43,347 nucleotides of DNA from Segatella copri (GTDB taxonomy: Bacteria; Bacteroidota; Bacteroidia; Bacteroidales; Bacteroidaceae), in contig NZ_JAHOEA010000034.1 in NCBI RefSeq assembly GCF_019127135.1, positions 1 to 43,347 on the forward strand, written 5' to 3'. Shown piece after piece: positions 23,801 to 30,572 of the stretch. The position numbers and the translations under genes were made by a program. Below the pieces are notes generated by a model that was not told where the DNA came from, did no database searches, and was given only the letters and a program-made list of their open reading frames with translations. Position 1 is the stretch's first letter. Each line of letters opens with the position of its first letter.

Positions 23801-25133
23801 TGATTGCCTTCAATGGTTTCTGCTTGTAGACATCAGGATATTGCAGTTCCGGTTTCGGCTGGTATTTCGCCTTTCTGAAATCGGCTGGCACATCATATTC
23901 AGGGAAGAGAATCTGTGGCTGGCTCCAGTTGTATCCGTCCTCAGAAACCTGCATCAGGGTTCTCGATGGGGGTACATGCTCCTCAGCAGGATCGCTCAGG
24001 AAATGCATGTAGAACTTGCCATTCCAATACGCCATCATCGGCTGGTGGTTATAGGTCCAGCCCCTGCCATTTGCCTGGGAAGGATGCTCGCGGTTGGCAC
24101 GGAGCGTCTGGATATTATGGACTCCTACCACTGGCGACAAGGCTCCGTCATGACGAGACGGATCTGCCATTGTGGTTCCGGTATAATGGATGCGGTCCTG
24201 TTCGAGCATGGCCTTCACGATGCGTTCCGGAGCACGGAAGATGGTGCCGTGCTTGTGGTTCTTCGGCACATTCACTTGCTGGCTCACATCGGTGAAATGA
24301 ACGAAATCCTTGGTAAAATGAGCACCGAAATCGAAGAGGCGGTAACGATCGTAATAAATGAGATAACCATTGCCCAGCGGACTGTTCTTAGGCAGTTTGA
24401 CGGTGGTTGGTCCTTCCATGAAATTGCCGGTGAACGGTTCAGAAGCCTTGCTCCACGGTCCCATCGGGTTCTTGGCAAAAGCCACCTTGATATTGCGGGC
24501 ATTGCGGGTATTATCCTTCAATACCATCACATAATCGTTCTTACCACGCTTCAGCAGAGTGGCATCTATGCAACTGAATCCCGGATCTATCAGGAGCTTG
24601 CCCTTGGTCCATGTCTTAAAATCCTTGGTTACGGAATAGTAGAGACGATGATTGTTCTTCTCGTCTTCGATACCCAGGGCGAAGTGCTGGCTAGGCACAC
24701 ACGATGCCCATACCACCATTGCCTGCTGGCGGTCCTCATCCCAGAAGAGTTCCGGTGCCCATACGTTCACCGTGGTAGGATCGTCCATCACCTCGATGAA
24801 TTTCGGTTCGCTCCAATGCATCAGGTCGCGACTCTCGGCATAACCGAAGCCACGGTCGCCCCGCCAGCTGCTGGTCCATACCAGATGGAACACACCGTCT
24901 GGGGTACGGATGATGGAAGGGTCGCGCATCACTTTCTGCTTGCCTACCTTAGGAGCCAGAAAGGTGCCAGGAATACTGTCCCAATGGACGGCATCCCTAC
25001 TATAGATGAACCGCAAGCCGTCGGTTGCCGGCTCGTGGAAAGAGGTTGATACATAAAGATCCTGTGCCTGGACTGCAAAGCCCAAGGACAGCAACCATAA
25101 GATGATGAACAGTTTATTCTTTATCTTTATCAT
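20805..25133 (-). CDS. GH43-like/GH143/GH142 multidomain enzyme (RG-II chain D)
   Basis: A secreted 1,442-residue protein (signal peptide to about Gln24). Residues about 25-320 form a five-bladed GH43-like propeller with the usual acidic residues in place: Asp71 (MRDPSI), Asp190 (CIDATLL), Glu240 (MEGPTT). Residues about 400-710 resemble the sialidase-like propeller of GH143, which removes DHA (a keto-deoxy sugar acid). A concanavalin-like region follows (about 720-900), then an (alpha/alpha)6 barrel (about 960-1,430, KCEWDGAIWPFATAQT) like GH142 beta-L-arabinofuranosidase. B. thetaiotaomicron BT1020 combines GH143 and GH142 and dismantles chain D. Whether the first propeller is catalytic or part of the normal GH143 fold is open. 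First gene of its unit, with the shared promoter element 32 bases upstream. Confidence 0.82.
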   Translation of the reverse strand: MIKIKNKLFIILWLLSLGFAVQAQDLYVSTSFHEPATDGLRFIYSRDAVHWDSIPGTFLAPKVGKQKVMRDPSIIRTPDGVFHLVWTSSWRGDRGFGYAESRDLMHWSEPKFIEVMDDPTTVNVWAPELFWDEDRQQAMVVWASCVPSQHFALGIEDEKNNHRLYYSVTKDFKTWTKGKLLIDPGFSCIDATLLKRGKNDYVMVLKDNTRNARNIKVAFAKNPMGPWSKASEPFTGNFMEGPTTVKLPKNSPLGNGYLIYYDRYRLFDFGAHFTKDFVHFTDVSQQVNVPKNHKHGTIFRAPERIVKAMLEQDRIHYTGTTMADPSRHDGALSPVVGVHNIQTLRANREHPSQANGRGWTYNHQPMMAYWNGKFYMHFLSDPAEEHVPPSRTLMQVSEDGYNWSQPQILFPEYDVPADFRKAKYQPKPELQYPDVYKQKPLKAIMHQRVGWYVSKGGILLATGNYGVALDRKDDPNDGNGIGRVVREVKKDGSLGPIYFIYYNHGFNEKNTAYPNYKKASKAVRAACEEILANPRYRMQWVEEADRGEKLIPVNNGYKAYCDYTLPDGRIASLWKHALTSLSLDGGNTYTTTNRALGFVNSNAKIWGQRLSDGTYATVYNPSEYRWPLGISLSGDGLEYKTLNLICGEVPPMRYGGNYKSRGPQYVRGIQEGNGVPKDSDMWVSYSMNKEDIWVAHVPVPVKTVATAHADDDFAQYQKLGDLKTWNIYSPLMAPVSLRQEWLELKDEDPFDYACVERKIPASSYLKASFDVQAAQTRNGSLQIEFLDEKGIACTRIELNKEGMIRVKNGARYGNVMPYQADQTYRFEAALDTQHRQLNLTVSTLGADGKALQSKSTKRIFYAPVHQIERIRFRTGDLRTFPTIDTPADWFGTLEHAGDTDTTALYRIAHVKTVSLDADAGSAVLKTADYKHYVDDFNAMEPEVLHTSAIPNAQAWDWMKQNVPLFDCPQRNFEEMYYFRWWTLRKHIENTPVGYAMTEFLVPRSYADKYNLIASGVGHHIHESRWIRDGKYLDGILNTWYHGNGGKPMAKINFYSSWMPASIWERYLVDGNRKEFKSLLNDLDKEYQLWDDHRWGNGLYWQYDVRDAMEETISGGRREKNARPSINSYMYGNAMGIAQMAKTIGYQDLARKYEAKADTLKHLVETQLWDADQQFFEVYKPNADEAKEVAKKRSFQPSGDAAVSAKVREAIGFLPWYFNLPADEAKFAEAWKQAADSKGFSAPYGQTTAERRHPLFRSHGVGKCEWDGAIWPFATAQTLTAMANFINNYQVKPSALAASSKGSLDMDSLYFNEMEKYVQSQSMRGKPYIGEYLDETTGYWLKGDQERSRYYNHSTFCDLIITGIVGLRPRADQTIEVRPIIPVGKWQYFCLDKVRYHGHDLTILYDQDGSRYHVGKGLQVWVDGKLAGQRDTLGKLVVKDAFK

Positions 25134-25164
25134 TGTTCTAGAGTTTGTTTCTAATGATTATAGA

Positions 25165-25194
25165 ATAAAGACGCAAGACGCTCCGTTTTGTAAC
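25165..25194 (-). promoter_or_regulatory. Shared 30-bp promoter element, copy 3 (GH143/142 unit)
   Basis: Minus strand: TTACAAA, then TGCGTCTTTAT, same spacing as copies 1 and 2. It lies in the divergent region shared with recG but does not overlap the recG promoter. Confidence 0.68.
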
Positions 25195-25221
25195 GTCACT
25201 ATTTAAAAATAAGTTAAACAT

Positions 25222-25254
25222 TTTGGCTGTTTTGTCCGAATGTTGTACTTTTGC
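25222..25254 (+). promoter_or_regulatory. recG promoter
   Basis: TTTG at 25222-25225 and TACTTTTGC at 25246-25254 are separated by 20 bases, an excellent match to the Bacteroidota -33/-7 promoter. The -7 box ends only 5 bases before the recG ATG. Confidence 0.8.
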
Positions 25255-25259
25255 ATAAT

Positions 25260-27356
25260 ATGAATAGTATTTTAGACCAAGACATCATGTTCCTGCCAGG
25301 AGTAGGACCCAAGAAGAAAGAGATACTGAGCAAGGAACTCGGTATCAACTCTTATAGTGACCTGCTAGAATACTATCCTTATAAATATGTAGACCGCTCC
25401 AAGGTTTTCCACATCAGCGAACTCAATGCCGACATGCCCTTTGTACAGCTCAAAGGCAAGATACTCAGCTACGATGAGATAGATACCGGCAAGCGCAACA
25501 AGCTGCTGGTAGCCCATTTCTCAGACGGCTACGGTGTGGCTGACCTCATCTGGTATCGCGGTGCCCAATACATCATGAAGACTTACCGTGTGGGAACCGA
25601 ATATCTCGTTTTCGGAAAGCCAACCGTCTTCAACGGCAGATTCCAGTTTACCCATCCCGACATGGACGATGCCACCAATCTCCAGATTTCAGAGATGGGC
25701 ATGCAGCCCTACTATTCGCTTACCGAGAACCTGAGGAAACGCGGCTACACCTCACGTTCCATAGAGAAGATGACCAAGCAGTTGGTCACCATCCTTCCTC
25801 CTCTTCCCGAAACGCTGCCCAGCCATATCGTAGACCGTCTGCATCTGGTTTCGCGCGATGCAGCCATCCGCATGATTCATTATCCGCATTCCCATCAGGA
25901 GATGCAGAAAGCACAGGTACGCCTTAAATTTGAGGAACTCTTTTATGTGCAGCTTAATATAATAAGGTATGCCACCGACCAGCGCCGCAAGTTCAGGGGC
26001 TATGTCTTCAACCGCATCGCTGACATCTTCAACGGGTTCTATGCCCATCATCTGCCTTTTGAACTGACAGGAGCACAGAAACGGGTGATGCATGAAATCA
26101 GAGCCGATATGTGCAGCGGCAGACAGATGAACCGTCTTCTGCAAGGTGATGTGGGTTCAGGTAAGACGCTCGTGGCACTCATGACCATGCTCATTGCGCT
26201 GGACAATGGTTATCAGGCATGTATGATGGCACCTACCGAAATTCTTGCCGAGCAGCATCTACAAACCATCTGTGACTTCCTGCAGGGAATGGACATCCGG
26301 GTGGAACTGCTCACAGGCATCGTAAAGGGAAAGAAGAGAGAAAAGATTCTTGCCGACCTGGCTACGGGCGACATCCAGATTCTGGTAGGCACCCATGCCA
26401 TCCTCGAAGACCCTGTGGTTTTCAGAAGATTAGGCGTAGCCGTCATCGATGAGCAGCATCGCTTCGGTGTAGCACAGAGAGCCAAGCTGTGGAACAAGAG
26501 CGAGAATCCGCCTCATATCCTCGTGATGACCGCCACTCCTATCCCCCGCACCCTCGCCATGACCATTTATGGTGACCTGGACGTGAGCGTGATTGATGAA
26601 CTGCCACCGGGCAGAAAACCGATACAGACGCTACATAAGTTTGATACCCAACTCACCAGCCTCTATCAGAGCATCCGCCGCCAGATTAATCTCGGCAGAC
26701 AGGTATATATCGTCTTTCCGCTGATCAAAGAAAGTGAGAAGAGCGACCTGAAGAACCTGGAAGAAGGTTACGAAACGCTGAAACAGGCATTCCCGGAATT
26801 CAAATTGAGTAAGATTCATGGCAAGATGAAATCTGCCGAAAAGGAGGTAGAGATGGAGCAGTTTGTAAAGGGCGAAACACAGATTCTCGTTGCCACCACC
26901 GTAATAGAAGTTGGTGTAAATGTGCCCAATGCTTCTGTGATGGTTATCCTGGATGCACAGCGCTTCGGTCTGTCCCAGTTGCACCAGCTGCGAGGCCGTG
27001 TAGGAAGAGGCAGCGACCAGAGTTACTGTATTCTGGTAACCAACTATAAGCTTTCAGAAGATACCCGCAAACGCATTGATATCATGTGCGATACGAACGA
27101 CGGTTTCCGTATCGCCGAGGCCGACTTGAAACTCCGTGGTCCCGGCGACCTGGAGGGAACGCAGCAAAGTGGCATGGCTTTCGACCTGAAGATTGCGAAT
27201 ATAGCCAGAGACGGTCAGCTGGTACAACTGGCGCGCACAGAAGCACAGAAAATCATCGACAACGATCCCGAATGCAATGCTCCTCATAACGCTCTGCTCT
27301 GGAACCGCCTCAAGGAATTGAAGAAAACCCATATCAACTGGGCAGCCATCAGCTAA
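25260..27356 (+). CDS. recG: ATP-dependent DNA helicase RecG
   Basis: A 698-residue RecG, the branched-DNA helicase that remodels stalled replication forks and Holliday junctions. An N-terminal helix-hairpin segment (FLPGVGPKKKEIL) leads into the wedge/OB domain (about 60-190), then the helicase domains with Walker A GDVGSGKT, the DExH box VIDEQHRFG, motif III MTATPIPRT and the motif VI region QLRGRVGRG, ending in the RecG-specific C-terminus. The ATG at 25260 was chosen; a TTG at 25251 lies inside the -7 box. Length is normal for the family. It is divergent from the RG-II locus and marks the start of core genome. Confidence 0.97.
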   Translation: MNSILDQDIMFLPGVGPKKKEILSKELGINSYSDLLEYYPYKYVDRSKVFHISELNADMPFVQLKGKILSYDEIDTGKRNKLLVAHFSDGYGVADLIWYRGAQYIMKTYRVGTEYLVFGKPTVFNGRFQFTHPDMDDATNLQISEMGMQPYYSLTENLRKRGYTSRSIEKMTKQLVTILPPLPETLPSHIVDRLHLVSRDAAIRMIHYPHSHQEMQKAQVRLKFEELFYVQLNIIRYATDQRRKFRGYVFNRIADIFNGFYAHHLPFELTGAQKRVMHEIRADMCSGRQMNRLLQGDVGSGKTLVALMTMLIALDNGYQACMMAPTEILAEQHLQTICDFLQGMDIRVELLTGIVKGKKREKILADLATGDIQILVGTHAILEDPVVFRRLGVAVIDEQHRFGVAQRAKLWNKSENPPHILVMTATPIPRTLAMTIYGDLDVSVIDELPPGRKPIQTLHKFDTQLTSLYQSIRRQINLGRQVYIVFPLIKESEKSDLKNLEEGYETLKQAFPEFKLSKIHGKMKSAEKEVEMEQFVKGETQILVATTVIEVGVNVPNASVMVILDAQRFGLSQLHQLRGRVGRGSDQSYCILVTNYKLSEDTRKRIDIMCDTNDGFRIAEADLKLRGPGDLEGTQQSGMAFDLKIANIARDGQLVQLARTEAQKIIDNDPECNAPHNALLWNRLKELKKTHINWAAIS

Positions 27357-27438
27357 AGCAGCAAGCAAGAGCCGTTCCTGTTATCAGAAAGCAAGGCTAG
27401 AAGGTGGCTTCAGCTATCAAGCTGCCTCACCCCCGTTC

Positions 27439-27457
27439 CAGGCGATTCCATCGCCTG
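27439..27457 (+). terminator. Small hairpin after recG
   Basis: A perfect 8-bp stem CAGGCGAT / ATCGCCTG with loop TCC, 83 bases after the recG stop. No T-run follows, so termination is uncertain; it could also affect the next gene's leader. Confidence 0.4.
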
Positions 27458-27480
27458 TCCCAAAAGTAAAAAGTATAATT

Positions 27481-27801
27481 ATGGATAGAAGAAGAAAGCC
27501 GGCTATCAGGGAGCCGCGACCAGAAATTTCCCTGGAAGAAATGAGAGCCATTCTCGAAAACATTACGGAAATAGAAAGCGCAACAGGCATCAGATATGTC
27601 AAACTGCATGTAACGGCAAAGATGATTATCGGTATCAGAGAGTCATCGGGTAAGGAATTTACCATCAATCTCAACGACCTCTACCGCGCTTATCAGGAAT
27701 GCCTCAGATTCACCAGTCCGGAGGTAAAAAAGTATATTTTCATGGGGCATTCTCCTGCCGTGGCTCTGTTGAGAATGCTGCAAAAGCATGAAACGTACTA
27801 A
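27481..27801 (+). CDS. Conserved small protein of unknown function
   Basis: A 106-residue cytoplasmic protein that I do not recognise. It starts with a basic tail (MDRRRKPAIREPRPE), followed by a helix (SLEEMRAILENITEIESA), an alternating beta region (RYVKLHVTAKMIIGIRES, KEFTINLNDLYRAYQE) and a C-terminal helical part (SPAVALLRMLQKH). There is no signal peptide or membrane segment. Codon usage resembles its neighbours and an intrinsic terminator follows, so it is likely a real gene, either in the recG transcript or with a weak promoter of its own. Confidence 0.75.
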   Translation: MDRRRKPAIREPRPEISLEEMRAILENITEIESATGIRYVKLHVTAKMIIGIRESSGKEFTINLNDLYRAYQECLRFTSPEVKKYIFMGHSPAVALLRMLQKHETY

Positions 27802-27852
27802 AAGTCAACTCCTTGCATCTTATTTTCCTAATGTAAGTTAAAAATAAGGCTA

Positions 27853-27874
27853 GGGCGTTAAATATCGCCCTTTT
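27853..27874 (+). terminator. Intrinsic terminator after the 106-residue protein gene
   Basis: Stem GGGCG / CGCCC with an 8-base AT-rich loop, followed by TTTT. It lies 52 bases after the stop and before the promoter of the peptidase gene. Confidence 0.7.
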
Positions 27875-27886
27875 GGCTTTAACAAC

Positions 27887-27918
27887 TTTGGTTTTTTGAA
27901 GTTTTTTTGTTATATTTG
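27887..27918 (+). promoter_or_regulatory. Promoter of the M23 peptidase gene
   Basis: TTTG at 27887-27890, 20 bases, then TATATTTG at 27911-27918: a textbook Bacteroidota promoter. Transcription would start near 27925, giving a leader of about 110 bases. Confidence 0.82.
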
Positions 27919-27933
27919 CAACGTCTATATAAC

Positions 27934-27995
27934 AAAACCGCTACATAAAGGCATTTGCCTTAGTGGTTTTTGCAGAATTTCTTGTATGATTCTGC
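27934..27995 (+). promoter_or_regulatory. Structured 5' leader of the M23 peptidase gene
   Basis: Two hairpins lie in the leader. The first pairs AAAACCGCT with AGTGGTTTT and, inside it, AAGGC with GCCTT (27934-27970). The second pairs GCAGAAT with ATTCTGC (27972-27995). I do not recognise a riboswitch class. The following 40 bases are A-rich up to the start codon. Confidence 0.55.
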
Positions 27996-28037
27996 GCTGT
28001 TGACACGAACCTAAAAAAAGAAAATAGAAAAAGTAGT

Positions 28038-28988
28038 ATGAGTTTTAAAAAGAGTATAAAGAAAATTTCGGTCGTTGCATTGTTGGCGCTAACAGCTTCT
28101 CCCGTTTGCGGACAAGATCTGTTGGCAAGACAGGCACCTGTAGACCACAGAATGAAATCGCTCGACACACTCGCTGTGTCGCATTATCGAATGATTGAAG
28201 ACAGAGAGAACCCTGCAGCCGAGCTGTATGAGGATTTCTCTAACAAGTACGCTCACAGGGCTACAACCTTGCCTGAGCACTACCGCATCGATCTCCGTCA
28301 TTTCTGCATGCCAACTCCTAGTCGCGTTGTCACAAGTAACTTCGGTTACCGTGCTAGCTTTGGCCGCCAACATAAAGGTATGGACATCAAGGTTTATATT
28401 GGCGACTCAATCCGCTCAGCCTTTTCAGGCAGAGTTCGCATCGTAAGATATGAAGGTGGTGGTTACGGTAAGTACATCGTGATTCGTCACAACAACGGTT
28501 TGGAGACCATCTATGGTCACCTCTCTAAGCAGCTCGTTACTGAGGGCGAAGAGGTAAGAGCCGGCGATGTGATTGGCTTGGGTGGTAATACGGGTAGAAG
28601 TACCGGTTCGCATCTCCACTTTGAGACCCGTCTCTGTGGTGTGGCTCTGAACCCAGCACTCTTCTTCGATTTCCGCAACCAGGACGTTACAGGCGACTTC
28701 TACAGCTTTAACCGTAATACCTACGAAAGCGAATCAGCTGATGCCAATGCTGCCCGCGGCAAGGTTGGCAACGGTGGTTACACCAGAGAGCAGGTTAACG
28801 GCGGCGAAGTGGGAAGATACTACGAACTGCCTGCTGGCCACGAGAAGCTCTACCACAAGGTGAAGCCAGGCGAAACGCTTAGTTCTATCGCTGAAAAGCG
28901 TGGCGTAACTGTAGAGCAGATCTGCAGACTCAACGGCTACCGCAAAGACAAGAAGGTTAGTGTAGGACAGATTATCAGATACGTATAA
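28038..28988 (+). CDS. M23 family metallopeptidase with LysM domain
   Basis: A 316-residue exported murein-binding peptidase. After a signal peptide (MSFKKSIKKISVVALLALTA, to about Gly25) and a linker, the M23 domain (about 100-215) holds the zinc ligands in RQHKGMDIKV (His and Asp) and GSHLHFE (HxH), so it should be an active DD-endopeptidase rather than a degenerate EnvC/NlpD-type activator. A glycine/asparagine-rich linker leads to a C-terminal LysM (about 270-316, YHKVKPGETLSSIAEKRG) that binds peptidoglycan. It probably cleaves peptide crosslinks during cell-wall growth or division. Transcribed alone from its own promoter through a structured leader. Confidence 0.93.
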   Translation: MSFKKSIKKISVVALLALTASPVCGQDLLARQAPVDHRMKSLDTLAVSHYRMIEDRENPAAELYEDFSNKYAHRATTLPEHYRIDLRHFCMPTPSRVVTSNFGYRASFGRQHKGMDIKVYIGDSIRSAFSGRVRIVRYEGGGYGKYIVIRHNNGLETIYGHLSKQLVTEGEEVRAGDVIGLGGNTGRSTGSHLHFETRLCGVALNPALFFDFRNQDVTGDFYSFNRNTYESESADANAARGKVGNGGYTREQVNGGEVGRYYELPAGHEKLYHKVKPGETLSSIAEKRGVTVEQICRLNGYRKDKKVSVGQIIRYV

Positions 28989-29010
28989 TACGTATAAAAG
29001 AATAAACTCA

Positions 29011-29057
29011 AAAAAAAGAGGGTGTGTCATAAATTAATGACACACCCTCTTTTTTTA
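29011..29057. terminator. Bidirectional terminator between M23 gene and rseP
   Basis: A perfect 14-bp stem (AGAGGGTGTGTCAT / ATGACACACCCTCT) with a 6-base loop, preceded by seven A and followed by T8. It serves the converging M23 gene (plus) and rseP operon (minus). Confidence 0.95.
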
Positions 29058-29084
29058 GACCTTTATTTTCGCGATTCCCCGGCA

Positions 29085-30467
29085 TTACAAGATGCCGAAG
29101 AGTCGCAATACATCGTTCAGATTGGCCACAACAAGCAGAAGAATCAGTATGCCGAAACCAATATACTCAGCACGCTCCATGAACTTATCGCCCGGTTTGC
29201 GACCTGTGATAATCTCATAAAGAAGGAAGAACACATGTCCACCATCAAGAGCAGGGATAGGAAGAATGTTCATGAAGGCAAGAATGATACTCAGGAACGC
29301 TGTCATAAGCCAGAATGCATGCCAATCCCATACAGATGGGAAGAGACTGCCCAGCGCACCGAAACCACCCAGACTCTTGGCGCCTTCCTTAGAGAAGACA
29401 TACTTCATATCGCCCACATAACCGGCCAATACATTCCAGCCGTATTTGATGCCGGCAGGGAAACTCTCGAAGAAGCCATAGTTAACATGAGTAATCTTAT
29501 AATCGAGCATGACAGGATGATTGTAAAAACCAAACTTCACACCCTCTTCGGTAGACTTCAGGAGAACACTTGACTTGACGGTATCGCCAGAAGCCTTGAG
29601 ATAAGTAACCTGAGCTGTAAGTGCTCTGGCACTGTCCTGCGGCGTCTCTGCCGAAGCAAGCACATCCTCTACTCTGCCCAATTCTATCTGAAATTCGTTG
29701 AAAGAGACTACCTTTTTATTATTAATAGCAAGAATCTTATCACCCTTTGCCAAACCGAGTTTGCTGGCAGGCGAATCCTTCATCACACTATCAATCTGCA
29801 GAGGCACATACAAATCTACGAAGCGAGGACTGCTCTTAATCATACTAAGCATGTCGAGATCGCCAGGCAGATTAAGCGTCACCGGTTTGCCCTGACGGAT
29901 GATATTGACCTGCTTAGCCTCAGAGAGATTACGATACAGATCGCCATCAAAGGTCTTGAACTCACCCAGATCGGTGCTTACCAGAATATCCTTATCCTGG
30001 AAGCCCAATGCCTTTGCCTCGGTATTGAACTTCATACCATAACTCATATCGCGGGTAGCCACATAATTGTCGCCCCAATGGAACAGAATCATGGAATAGA
30101 TGAAGAGAGCCAGCACGAAGTTAACCAGCACGCCACCTATCATGATGAGCAGGCGCTGCCATGCCGGTTTGCTGCGAAACTCGTATGGCTGTTCCGGCTG
30201 TTTCATCTGTTCGGTATCGAAACTTTCATCTATCATACCCGAAATCTTGCAATATCCTCCGAGCGGCAACCATCCCAAACCATAGGTAGTATCCGAATTC
30301 TTTGGCTTGAACTCGAAGAGATGGAACCAAGGGTCGAAGAACAGATAGAACTTCTCCACTCTTACACCAAAGAGTTTGGAGAAGAAGAAGTGTCCGCCCT
30401 CATGGAGCAACACTAAGATGGAAAGCGACAGCATCAGCTGCAACGCTTTGATCAAAAATACTTCCAT
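29085..30467 (-). CDS. rseP: RIP metalloprotease RseP (site-2 protease)
   Basis: A 460-residue membrane zinc protease that cuts single-pass membrane proteins, such as anti-sigma factors, within the bilayer. The active site HEGGHFF lies in the first transmembrane helix (about residues 22-28) and the third ligand region NILPIPALDGGH near the C-terminus. Between them are a further helix and PDZ-like sequence (SPASKLGLAKGDKILAINN). C-terminal helices follow (MTAFLSIILAFMNILP, FGILILLLVVANL). It is last in a minus-strand gene row with dxr, a pairing common in bacteria. Could act on ECF anti-sigma factors here, but no substrate is visible. Confidence 0.96.
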   Translation of the reverse strand: MEVFLIKALQLMLSLSILVLLHEGGHFFFSKLFGVRVEKFYLFFDPWFHLFEFKPKNSDTTYGLGWLPLGGYCKISGMIDESFDTEQMKQPEQPYEFRSKPAWQRLLIMIGGVLVNFVLALFIYSMILFHWGDNYVATRDMSYGMKFNTEAKALGFQDKDILVSTDLGEFKTFDGDLYRNLSEAKQVNIIRQGKPVTLNLPGDLDMLSMIKSSPRFVDLYVPLQIDSVMKDSPASKLGLAKGDKILAINNKKVVSFNEFQIELGRVEDVLASAETPQDSARALTAQVTYLKASGDTVKSSVLLKSTEEGVKFGFYNHPVMLDYKITHVNYGFFESFPAGIKYGWNVLAGYVGDMKYVFSKEGAKSLGGFGALGSLFPSVWDWHAFWLMTAFLSIILAFMNILPIPALDGGHVFFLLYEIITGRKPGDKFMERAEYIGFGILILLLVVANLNDVLRLFGIL

Positions 30468-30473
30468 TTATTT

Positions 30474-30506
30474 ACTTTGAACTTTGAACTTGGAACTTTG
30501 AACTTT
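30474..30506. repeat. Heptad tandem repeat upstream of rseP
   Basis: Units ACTTTGA, ACTTTGA, ACTTGGA, ACTTTGA, ACTTT, starting 7 bases from the rseP start codon. Confidence 0.85.
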
Positions 30507-30536
30507 ATGATTAGCCCTATATCCTGCGTTCATTTT

Positions 30537-30572
30537 AACTATAAACTATTAACTATAAACTATTAACTATTA
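30537..30572. repeat. 14-base (double heptad) tandem repeat at the end of dxr
   Basis: Two perfect copies of AACTATAAACTATT followed by a partial third (AACTATTA). The dxr stop codon (30570-30572) lies in the third unit. Confidence 0.88.

Noticed and set aside
23406..25049. 547-codon open frame on the plus strand opposite the GH143/GH142 gene
   Set aside because: It lies wholly opposite well-supported propeller motifs (RDPSI, APELFWDE, IDATLL) and its translation has a random-looking His/Arg/Ile-rich composition.
25251..25259. Upstream TTG start for recG
   Set aside because: The TTG is part of the TACTTTTGC promoter box, so it would not be in the transcript.
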